41,173 nt of DNA from an uncultured Lachnospiraceae bacterium (GTDB lineage: Bacteria > Bacillota > Clostridia > Lachnospirales > Lachnospiraceae): the NCBI GenBank assembly GCA_910589265.1, contig CAJUTQ010000097.1:1-41173 (forward strand), written 5' to 3'. This document shows, piece by piece, positions 1 to 7,503 of this stretch. The notes below the pieces were generated by a model. The model had not been told where the DNA came from, searched no databases, and saw only the letters and a list, made by a program, of their open reading frames with translations. The position numbers were made by a program, and so were the translations under genes. Within the stretch, counting starts at the first letter, position 1; each line of letters begins with the position of its first letter.

Positions 1-366
<366 letters not shown>

Positions 367-417
367 TTTTCTTTGTTTCCTTCTTTCTCCTTCCGTATGG
401 GGTTTTGAGGGTGTGTG

Positions 418-439
418 AAAAAGCCGTGAGGCTTTTTTT
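418..439 (+). terminator. rRNA operon terminator
   Basis: Perfect 8-bp stem AAAAAGCC / GGCTTTTT with a GTGA loop, followed by a T-rich tract. It lies about 50 bases after the 23S end, so it is the natural end of the rRNA transcript. Confidence 0.85.
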
Positions 440-636
440 ATTTTTTTAAAGGAAAATTATAGGATGCTTTTATAGATAAAATATTTTAAGAAGGATACTT
501 TATTATAAAAAAATTTGACAAAAATTTAATTATTTTAATAAACGTATATATTTTTAAATTTATATATGCTATAATATGAAAGAGATGACAATGAGACAGC
601 ATGGCTGTTAGAATAATATTTGTGAGGTGGAAGTGA

Positions 637-1530
637 ATGGATACAAACATTTTACTTGAAAATGGAACCAATGAATTAGAAGTGTTGGAGTTTACATTAG
701 GCAATCATTCTTATGGAATCAACGTAGCTAAAATTACTGAGATTATTACATATCAGCCAGTAACACCTGTTCCCAATGCCCATCCTAGTATTGAAGGAAT
801 TTTTATGCCTCGAGACACAATGATTACAGCAATTGATTTGAAAAATTGTCTCCAGAGAGGGGATTCTGAGCCAGGAGGTTTATTTATTATAACGAATTTT
901 AATAAATTGGATATTGCTTTTCACGTAGATAGCGTACTTGGTATTCATAGAGTATCCTGGACTGATATAATTAAACCAGATGTAACAGTAAATACAGTAG
1001 AGACAGGTATTTCTACTGGGATTGTAAAACTAAATGAGAAATTGATTATTATTTTAGATTTTGAAAAGATTGTAACAGATATTAGTCCAGAGACAGGATT
1101 AAAAATGGAAGAGATAGAGGTACTTGGAGAGAGGGAGAGAAATGATATACCTATTGTAATGGCTGAGGATTCTGCATTGTTGAATAAATTGATTTCAGAT
1201 TCTCTTACAAAAGCAGGTTATATGAACTTGACAAAGATGCAGAATGGACAGGATGCTTATGATTATATACAACATTGTAAAGAGCAAGGAACATTAAAAC
1301 AAAATGTAGCCTGTGTTATTACAGATATTGAGATGCCTTTGATGGATGGACATAGGTTAACAAAACTTATAAAAGAAGATCCAGATACAAGGGAAATACC
1401 AGTTATCATTTTTTCTTCTTTGGTTAATGAAGAGATGAAATTGAAAGGACAAATGTTGGGAGCGGATGCTCAACTTTCTAAGCCGGAGATTGGTGAACTT
1501 GTAAGAGAGGTTGATAAATTAGTGTTATAA
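637..1530 (+). CDS. cheV: Chemotaxis coupling protein CheV (CheW-receiver fusion)
   Basis: 297 aa, usual CheV length. Residues about 13-155 form a CheW-like domain, which links chemoreceptors to the CheA kinase. Residues 171-297 form a response-regulator receiver domain. The receiver shows the acidic pocket Glu177-Asp178 (MAEDS), the likely phospho-acceptor Asp230 (VITDIEMP) and the conserved Ser and Lys (FSS, LSKPE). CheV adapts receptor signalling through phosphorylation of the receiver. ATG follows a GAGGTGG ribosome binding site. A TATAAT box at 570-575 may be its -10, but no good -35 is seen. It stands alone: no other chemotaxis or flagellar gene is in the window, and a terminator follows directly, so it is probably monocistronic. 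Confidence 0.93.
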   Translation: MDTNILLENGTNELEVLEFTLGNHSYGINVAKITEIITYQPVTPVPNAHPSIEGIFMPRDTMITAIDLKNCLQRGDSEPGGLFIITNFNKLDIAFHVDSVLGIHRVSWTDIIKPDVTVNTVETGISTGIVKLNEKLIIILDFEKIVTDISPETGLKMEEIEVLGERERNDIPIVMAEDSALLNKLISDSLTKAGYMNLTKMQNGQDAYDYIQHCKEQGTLKQNVACVITDIEMPLMDGHRLTKLIKEDPDTREIPVIIFSSLVNEEMKLKGQMLGADAQLSKPEIGELVREVDKLVL

Positions 1531-1535
1531 TATAA

Positions 1536-1570
1536 AAAGTGGATCAGTTTTTTCGATCCACTTTCTTTTA
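1536..1570 (+). terminator. cheV terminator
   Basis: Perfect 10-bp inverted repeat AAAGTGGATC / GATCCACTTT with a 9-base loop, followed by CTTTT. It separates cheV from the next gene. Confidence 0.88.
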
Positions 1571-1657
1571 GCATAAATTAGAAATACAATGACAGAAAAA
1601 ATGTGATAAACTAAAAGGGTATAATAAGCAGGAAATGTGTAATGGAGGAGGTATTAT

Positions 1658-3307
1658 ATGGCTTCGAATAATGAAGATTATTTAGACGAATTATTACGTT
1701 CTGTAATAGATGAAGACGCACCAGATATAATAGATAAACCTATGTTAAATGAGGAAGAGTTGGGAAGAGAGATTGGTTCTTTGCTGGCTTCTGATTTTGA
1801 CACAGAGATGGACGAAGATCTTGAGGAAGATACAGAAGAAATTGTAAAAGAGGAGAAAAAAATTCCAGAACAAAAAGAGGTTCCTTCTGAGGAGAAAATA
1901 GAAATACAACCTGGGAATGATGTTCCAATTTCAGAGGGGACAGCTCCAGAACAAAGCTCAGATAGTGAAATTGAAGATTTATTAGGCATGTTTGATGATA
2001 ATTCTAAAAAAGGAATAGATGACGTCATGAAGGAAGTAAAGGAGCCTTCCAATGATGAAGATGATGTTGATAACATGATTGCCATGCTTAATGAGTTAGG
2101 AAGTCAACCAGAGTCATCATATTCTCAGGAAGAGATTCCTATGGATGAATTAGAAATAGAAGGTATAGAAGGTATAGAAGATATTAAAGATATCAAAGAA
2201 CTTCCAGGAAAAAAAGACAAAAAGAAAAAAGAATCCAAATTTTTGTCTAAAATTATTCATTTCTTTTTTGATGAAGCAGAGGAGGAAGAGGCTGCTCAAC
2301 CCCTAAATGAAGAAAATAAGGAAACTTCAGATGATGGGGATGGAAAGAAGGAAAAAAAGGAGAAGAAGAAAAAGGAAAAGAAACCCAAAAAAGAAAAGAA
2401 GGAAAAGAAGCCCAAAAAAGAAAAGAAAAAGAAGGAAAAACTTCCAAAAGTTTCTGCTGAACCAAAGGTTCCAGAGAAGAAGCTGCCTAAGGGACCAGTT
2501 ATTGTTGTCTTTTTGTTTTTCCTATCTGTTGCAGCAGCTTTAGTACTTATGCTTATGACTATTCCACCAGCAGGAGGATTGGCACAGGCAAGGGATAGCT
2601 TTAAGGCTGGAGATTATGAAAATGCCTTCTTACAGTTTTCTGGATTAAAGCTTGCCTCAAATTCAGATAATTCCATGTATGAAGCTTCTGGTATTATTGT
2701 AAAATTAGATCGGTTTTTGGATTCTTATCAAGAAAAGCAGCAGTTGAATAACACAACAGAAGGTTTGGATACACTTTTGCAAGGCATTGCATATTACGAT
2801 AGCAAAGAAGGGGTTTTGGAAGCGTTAGGCTTGGGAAATTTAGCTCAGGAGAAATATAATGCTATTGTCACTGTTTTAAGCAATGATTATGGAATTTCTG
2901 TAGAAGAAGCAAGAGAAATTTTATCTTTAAATTCCTTGGACTATACAGTGGAGGTTACAAAGAGGACGAATCCAGAATCTTTAAAGCGGGAAGTGAGCAT
3001 TGAGGTAAATCCAGAAGAGAATATGGAGAATATAGAAGGAAATGAAGAGAATGGAACAGAACCTTCCATGTCTGATCAAGAGAATGTAGGAGAGGAAGGA
3101 GATGCAACAGGAGAAAACAGTGAATTGCCAGTAGATGAGACAGCAGAAACTCCAGAAACAGGAGAAAATATTCCTGATATGGAAAACATGGAGGGACAAG
3201 GGGAAACAACTTCTCCAGCCCCTGTTACAGGCGATGTGAGCGGAGGGATGACGGATGGAAATGTTTTGTATGAATTTACTGTAGATCCTAATGGAAATCA
3301 GCTGTAA
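1658..3307 (+). CDS. Unrecognised acidic/Lys-rich single-pass membrane protein
   Basis: 549 aa, ATG after AATGGAGGAGG. I do not recognise a family. Residues 1 to about 225 are strongly acidic and likely disordered, and begin with a DYLDELLRSVIDE-type segment. Residues about 228-264 are almost only Lys, Glu and Pro, with repeats such as KKEKKPKKEKK. One clear transmembrane helix lies at about 279-304 (IVVFLFFLSVAAALVLML). It is followed by an outer domain of about 245 residues whose start (ARDSFKAGDYENAFLQFSGL) resembles a TPR-like helical repeat. The tail is Glu/Gly/Thr-rich and acidic. With no N-terminal signal, the acidic half should be cytoplasmic and the TPR-like part extracytoplasmic. 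The stop overlaps an in-frame hisH ATG (TAATG), so it is co-transcribed with hisH. A link to cheV is unlikely given the terminator between them. Confidence 0.85.
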   Translation: MASNNEDYLDELLRSVIDEDAPDIIDKPMLNEEELGREIGSLLASDFDTEMDEDLEEDTEEIVKEEKKIPEQKEVPSEEKIEIQPGNDVPISEGTAPEQSSDSEIEDLLGMFDDNSKKGIDDVMKEVKEPSNDEDDVDNMIAMLNELGSQPESSYSQEEIPMDELEIEGIEGIEDIKDIKELPGKKDKKKKESKFLSKIIHFFFDEAEEEEAAQPLNEENKETSDDGDGKKEKKEKKKKEKKPKKEKKEKKPKKEKKKKEKLPKVSAEPKVPEKKLPKGPVIVVFLFFLSVAAALVLMLMTIPPAGGLAQARDSFKAGDYENAFLQFSGLKLASNSDNSMYEASGIIVKLDRFLDSYQEKQQLNNTTEGLDTLLQGIAYYDSKEGVLEALGLGNLAQEKYNAIVTVLSNDYGISVEEAREILSLNSLDYTVEVTKRTNPESLKREVSIEVNPEENMENIEGNEENGTEPSMSDQENVGEEGDATGENSELPVDETAETPETGENIPDMENMEGQGETTSPAPVTGDVSGGMTDGNVLYEFTVDPNGNQL

Positions 3308-3330
3308 TGAAGCGTAGAAACGAGGAAAAT

Positions 3331-3936
3331 ATGACAGCAATCATTGATTATGATGCAGGAAATTTGAGAAGTGTGGAGAAAGCTCTTGCTTTTTTGGGAG
3401 AAGAAGTTGTCATTACCAGAGAGAAGGATATCATTTTAGAAGCACATAAAGTGATTCTTCCAGGAGTAGGAGCTTTTGGAGAGGCTATGGCAGCTCTTTG
3501 CCATTATAAGTTAGATCAAGTTTTATATGAGGTAGTAGAAAGAGGAATCCCCCTTCTTGGAATCTGCCTTGGATTACAGTTACTTTTTGATAGAAGTGAG
3601 GAAAGTGAAGGGACGAAAGGCCTTGGAATACTAAAAGGGGAAATTCGAAAATTTCCTCAAGAAAAAGGATATAAAATTCCTCATATGGGATGGAATTCTC
3701 TAACCTTCCCCCAAAAAGGCCGTTTGTTTTCTGGAATAAAAGAAGATTCCTATGTTTATTTTGTTCATTCTTACTATTTAAAGGCCAAAGAGAAAGATAT
3801 TGTAACAGCTACTTCCCATTACGGGGTTTGTATTCATGCTTCAGTGGAAAAAGAAAATGTTTTTGCTTGTCAGTTTCATCCAGAAAAAAGTTCAAAAGTT
3901 GGATTGGGTATTTTAAAAAATTTTATAAACTTATAG
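3331..3936 (+). CDS. hisH: Imidazole glycerol phosphate synthase, glutaminase subunit
   Basis: Class I glutamine amidotransferase that makes ammonia for HisF in histidine synthesis. The start MTAIIDYDAGNLRSV is the classic HisH N-terminus. Nucleophile Cys is in GICLGLQLLF and the His-Glu of the triad in CQFHPEKS; GVGAFGEAM is the oxyanion-strand region. I choose ATG 3331 (GAGGAAAAT just upstream, 201 aa) over the in-frame ATG at 3307, which would add eight charged residues. The 3307 ATG shares one base with the stop of the preceding gene. hisF follows 55 bases downstream. Confidence 0.95.
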   Translation: MTAIIDYDAGNLRSVEKALAFLGEEVVITREKDIILEAHKVILPGVGAFGEAMAALCHYKLDQVLYEVVERGIPLLGICLGLQLLFDRSEESEGTKGLGILKGEIRKFPQEKGYKIPHMGWNSLTFPQKGRLFSGIKEDSYVYFVHSYYLKAKEKDIVTATSHYGVCIHASVEKENVFACQFHPEKSSKVGLGILKNFINL

Positions 3937-3991
3937 AGGTATGATATCCAAGGTGAAAATTTCTCAAATGATTTTCTGGAAGGGAGGACCT

Positions 3992-4753
3992 ATGCATACA
4001 AAGAGAATCATTCCATGTCTAGATGTTCATGGAGGAAGGGTAGTGAAGGGAGTAAATTTTGTAAATTTAATAGATGCAGGGGATCCAGTTGAAATTGCAG
4101 CGGCTTATGACAAGGGGGGAGCAGATGAAATTATCTTTTTAGATATAACGGCTTCCTCAGATCAAAGAAACACGGTTGTGGAATTAGTACATAAAGTTGC
4201 CAAGAAAGTTTTTATACCTTTTACAGTAGGGGGAGGTATCCGTACAGTAGAAGATATTCGAGCTTTACTGCGAGAGGGAGCAGATAAAGTTTCAGTTAAT
4301 TCAGCTGCTATCAATACGCCAGAGCTGATTCGAGAAGCTTCTTTGAAGTTTGGAAGTCAGTGTATTGTTGTTGCTATTGATGCTAAGAGAAGTGAGGAGA
4401 AAAAAGGATTTACTGTTTTTAAAAATGGCGGCAGGGTGGACACTGGGATGGATGTGCTGGAATGGGCCAAGAAGGTAGAAGCTTTCGGGGCAGGAGAGAT
4501 TCTTCTTACGAGTATGGACTGCGATGGAACAAAAGCAGGATATGATCTGGAGTTAACCCAATGCATTTCAGAGAGTGTTTCCATTCCAGTTATTGCCTCT
4601 GGGGGTGCTGGCGTAAAAGAACATTTTTATGAAGCATTGACTAAGGGAAAGGCAGATGCAGCGTTGGCTGCTTCCTTGTTTCACTATGGAGAACTGGGAA
4701 TTATGGAACTAAAACATTATTTACATTTAAGACAAATACCAGTACGAATATAA
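3992..4753 (+). CDS. hisF: Imidazole glycerol phosphate synthase, cyclase subunit
   Basis: 253 aa (beta/alpha)8 barrel that closes PRFAR with ammonia from HisH to imidazole glycerol phosphate and AICAR. Catalytic Asp residues are visible in IIPCLDVHGGRVVKG (Asp11 region) and VVAIDAKR (Asp130 region). Phosphate-binding loops GGGIR and ASGGAG are present. ATG 3992 follows GGAAGGGAGG and gives the standard MHTKRIIPCLDV start. An in-frame ATG at 3941 would add 17 atypical residues. No other his gene is in the window. ung follows within 10 bases. Confidence 0.96.
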   Translation: MHTKRIIPCLDVHGGRVVKGVNFVNLIDAGDPVEIAAAYDKGGADEIIFLDITASSDQRNTVVELVHKVAKKVFIPFTVGGGIRTVEDIRALLREGADKVSVNSAAINTPELIREASLKFGSQCIVVAIDAKRSEEKKGFTVFKNGGRVDTGMDVLEWAKKVEAFGAGEILLTSMDCDGTKAGYDLELTQCISESVSIPVIASGGAGVKEHFYEALTKGKADAALAASLFHYGELGIMELKHYLHLRQIPVRI

Positions 4754-4763
4754 GGAGATGAAC

Positions 4764-5438
4764 ATGCCCCCTATTCATAATGACTGGCTGGCGCCTTTGT
4801 CAGCAGAATTTAAAAAACCATATTATAAAAATTTACACCAATTTATTTTAAAAGAATACAATAGTTTCAAAGTTTTCCCGGATCCAGATGATATTTTTAA
4901 TGCTTTTCATTTCACTCCTTTAGGCTCTGTGAAAGTTGTCATACTAGGCCAGGATCCATATCATGGAAAGGGGCAGGCTCATGGGCTTTGCTTTTCTGTA
5001 AAGCCCCATGTGTCTATCCCTCCTTCTTTAGAAAATATTTATCAAGAATTGCAAGATGATTTAGGTTGTTTTATTCCAAATAATGGATATTTGGAAAAAT
5101 GGGCGAGACAAGGAGTGCTCATGCTCAATACAGTTTTAACTGTGAGAGCTCACAAAGCGAACTCCCATAGAGAAAAGGGATGGGAAGAATTTACGGATGC
5201 TGCCATCAGGGCAGTGAATGAATTGGACAAGCCTATTGTTTATATATTGTGGGGAAGGCCGGCTCAGGGAAAGAAATCTATGTTAAATAACCCGAAACAT
5301 TTGGTTTTAGAAGCTCCTCATCCCAGTCCTTTTTCTGCCTCCAGAGGTTTTTTTGGGAGCCGTCCGTTTAGCAAAACGAATGCATTTTTAGAAGAAAATG
5401 GAGAGACACCTATTGACTGGCAAATTGAAAATCAATAA
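4764..5438 (+). CDS. ung: Uracil-DNA glycosylase (family 1)
   Basis: Removes uracil from DNA in base-excision repair. All family 1 motifs are visible: the water-activating Asp in GQDPYHGKGQAHGLCFSV, NTVLTVRAHKANSH, LWGRPAQ, and the catalytic His loop APHPSPFSASRGFFG. 224 aa, normal length. AAGGAG at 4752-4757 touches the first ATG (4758), so the second ATG (4764), with a 6-base gap, is the likely start. The short distance from hisF suggests the same transcript. Confidence 0.97.
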   Translation: MPPIHNDWLAPLSAEFKKPYYKNLHQFILKEYNSFKVFPDPDDIFNAFHFTPLGSVKVVILGQDPYHGKGQAHGLCFSVKPHVSIPPSLENIYQELQDDLGCFIPNNGYLEKWARQGVLMLNTVLTVRAHKANSHREKGWEEFTDAAIRAVNELDKPIVYILWGRPAQGKKSMLNNPKHLVLEAPHPSPFSASRGFFGSRPFSKTNAFLEENGETPIDWQIENQ

Positions 5439-5504
5439 AATGTCCTATAGTAAAAATAGCTCTACAAAAGAAAAACATTGATTGGAAAGGATAAGAAGAG
5501 TAAG

Positions 5505-6770
5505 ATGAGGAATAAAAAACCCTTTGTTACAAAGGAAACATTAGATAAAATTATAGAGAAATATGAAACTCCTTTTTATCTATATGACGAAAGGGGAATA
5601 CGGGAAAACGCTAAGGCAGTAAAAGAAGCCTTTTCCTGGAATAAAGGATTTAAGGAGTACTTTGCAGTGAAAGCCACACCGAACCCTTTTATTATTAAAA
5701 TATTAATGGAGTATGGATTTGGATGTGATTGTTCTTCCTTAACAGAACTGATGATGGCGGATGCCATAGGATGTAGAGGAGAAAATGTAATGTTTTCTTC
5801 CAATGCAACACCAGCGAAAGAATATGAGTATGCCCATAAAATGGGGGCAGTGATTAATTTAGACGATATAACCCATATTCCTTTTTTAGAGGAGGCCATT
5901 GGCAAGATACCAGAAACCATTAGTTTGCGATATAATCCGGGAGGAGTTTTTAAGATTAGTAATGGAATTATGGATAATCCTGGAGATGCTAAATATGGCT
6001 TTACAACAGAACAAATGTTTGAGGGGTTTGGCATATTAAAGGAAAAGGGAGTAAAAAATTTTGGAATTCATGCATTTTTAGCTAGCAACACAGTTACCAA
6101 TGAATATTATCCTATGTTGGCAAGACAGTTGTTTCAACTAGCTGTAGAGCTAAAAGAAAGGACATCTGCCCATATTTCTTTTATTAATTTATCTGGGGGA
6201 GTTGGGATTCCATACTGTCCAGGCGAAATGGCCAATGATATTTTCTTAATCAGTGAAGGAGTACGAAAAGTATACGAGGAAGTCCTTGTACCAGCTGGAA
6301 TGGGAGATGTGGACATATATGCGGAGATGGGACGGTTTATGTTAGGACCTTATGGATGTCTTGTGACAAAGGCAATACATGAAAAACATACACACAAAGA
6401 ATATATTGGATGTGACGCTTGTGCAGTAAATTTAATGCGTCCTGCCATGTATGGGGCATACCATCATATTACTGTGATGGGAAAGGAAGACGAGCCTTGT
6501 GACCATAAATACGATATTACAGGTTCCCTATGCGAAAACAATGATAAATTTGCCATTGACAGAATGATGCCCAAAATTGACAGGGGGGATGTGCTTGTCA
6601 TCCATGATACAGGAGCTCATGGGTATGCTATGGGTTATAATTATAATGGAAAACTAAAATCAGCAGAGCTTTTGCTCAAAGAGAATGGAGAGGTGGAAAT
6701 GATCCGAAGGGCAGAAACTCCAAAAGATTATTTTTCTACCTTTGACTGTTTTGACATTTTTAAAATGTAA
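5505..6770 (+). CDS. lysA: Diaminopimelate decarboxylase (PLP, alanine-racemase-like fold)
   Basis: 421 aa group IV PLP decarboxylase. It likely decarboxylates meso-diaminopimelate to lysine. The PLP lysine is in YFAVKATPNP, a Gly-rich phosphate loop in NLSGGVGIPY, the active-site Cys of the partner subunit in GSLCENNDKF, and the C-terminal Tyr region in GAHGYAMGYNYNG. Start ATG 5505 is preceded by AGAAGAG; an upstream in-frame TTG at 5478 is less likely. It belongs to a LysA-like clade with a long intervening loop, so another diamino or amino-acid substrate is possible. No other lysine gene and no lysine riboswitch is seen nearby. Confidence 0.85.
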   Translation: MRNKKPFVTKETLDKIIEKYETPFYLYDERGIRENAKAVKEAFSWNKGFKEYFAVKATPNPFIIKILMEYGFGCDCSSLTELMMADAIGCRGENVMFSSNATPAKEYEYAHKMGAVINLDDITHIPFLEEAIGKIPETISLRYNPGGVFKISNGIMDNPGDAKYGFTTEQMFEGFGILKEKGVKNFGIHAFLASNTVTNEYYPMLARQLFQLAVELKERTSAHISFINLSGGVGIPYCPGEMANDIFLISEGVRKVYEEVLVPAGMGDVDIYAEMGRFMLGPYGCLVTKAIHEKHTHKEYIGCDACAVNLMRPAMYGAYHHITVMGKEDEPCDHKYDITGSLCENNDKFAIDRMMPKIDRGDVLVIHDTGAHGYAMGYNYNGKLKSAELLLKENGEVEMIRRAETPKDYFSTFDCFDIFKM

Positions 6771-6788
6771 AAAAAACAAAATTAGTAC

Positions 6789-6817
6789 TTTACAAAATTC
6801 TATTTAAAAGTTATAAT
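6789..6817 (+). promoter_or_regulatory. Promoter of tRNA-Leu
   Basis: TTTACA at 6789-6794, a 17-base spacer, and TATAAT at 6812-6817. This is a near-consensus sigma-A promoter with the -10 box 24 bases before the tRNA. Confidence 0.8.
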
Positions 6818-6841
6818 AATTTAAGTCAGTGTTGCTGACAA

Positions 6842-6924
6842 GCCGGCGTGTCGGAATGGCAGACGAGGTAGACTCAAAATCTATTGTGGGAAACTACGTA
6901 TGGGTTCAAGTCCCATCGCCGGCA
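6842..6924 (+). tRNA. tRNA-Leu (anticodon CAA)
   Basis: 83 nt type II tRNA. Acceptor arms GCCGGCG and CGCCGGC pair fully, with discriminator A. The anticodon stem GTAGA/TCTAT (one G-U) holds loop CTCAAAA, giving anticodon CAA at 6875-6877, which reads UUG. A long variable arm (about TGTGGGAAACTACG) and the T loop GGGTTCAAGTCCC are present. CCA is not encoded. The gene is flanked by its own promoter and terminator. Confidence 0.97.
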
Positions 6925-6929
6925 GAAAG

Positions 6930-6957
6930 CTCTAAACAATTGTTTAGAGTTTTTTTA
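6930..6957 (+). terminator. tRNA-Leu terminator
   Basis: Perfect 8-bp stem CTCTAAAC / GTTTAGAG with an AATT loop, followed by seven or more T. It sits six bases after the tRNA end. Confidence 0.92.
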
Positions 6958-7108
6958 TTGTATAGAAATTTGAACTTTTTTCTATGCAATAATAAGCTGA
7001 AATGTAATGTGTAGGAAATTCCTTTGTATGGAAGGATAAGGTTCTCTTTAAAAATATCTTTTAAAAATAACAAAGATAGTGTATAGTAGAAAAGAGGTGT
7101 GGCAAACT

Positions 7109-7441
7109 ATGGAATGTAGAAAAGCAGAACAGCTTATGCAGCCTTTTGTGGATGGAACTTTAGATATTTCTAAAATGAGAGAATTTGTGGAGCATGTGGA
7201 AATCTGCCAGAATTGTTATGAAGACTTGGAGATTCACGTACTTGTACAGGAAGGCTTTGCTAGATTGGAAAGTGGAAGCGCCTTTGATCTAAAGAGAGAA
7301 ATGCAAGAGAGACTTCACACATCCAATACATTTATATTAAGAAGAGAAAAATTACTATCTGTAATTTATATTATTGAGCTGGCAGCAGGAATGACTGTAG
7401 GTATCCTGCTGGCAGCTTTAGTGGCAAAAGTATGGATATAG
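7109..7441 (+). CDS. Zinc-finger (anti-sigma-like) single-pass membrane protein
   Basis: 110 aa. The N-terminal part carries Cys3 and the motif HVEICQNC (His-x3-Cys-x2-Cys), the pattern of zf-HC2 zinc-binding anti-sigma domains. Residues about 86-110 form one transmembrane helix (IELAAGMTVGILLAALVAKVW). ATG 7109 follows GAGGTG; an upstream in-frame GTG at 7079 lacks a ribosome binding site. Such proteins usually hold an ECF sigma factor at the membrane, but no sigma gene is adjacent. polA starts 62 bases later, so the partner, if any, is elsewhere, or the protein has another role. Confidence 0.8.
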   Translation: MECRKAEQLMQPFVDGTLDISKMREFVEHVEICQNCYEDLEIHVLVQEGFARLESGSAFDLKREMQERLHTSNTFILRREKLLSVIYIIELAAGMTVGILLAALVAKVWI

Positions 7442-7503
7442 AGGGGCCTCCTTATACAGCATAAGTGGCTTATATATGGAATGACTTAGGAGCGAGGTTA
7501 TTT

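Noticed and set aside
1678..2465. Minus-strand frames opposite the acidic/Lys-rich gene
   Set aside because: Ser/Phe-rich shadows of Glu/Lys codons, without ribosome binding sites.
6829..7014. 61-aa frame over the tRNA
   Set aside because: It reads through tRNA-Leu and its terminator.
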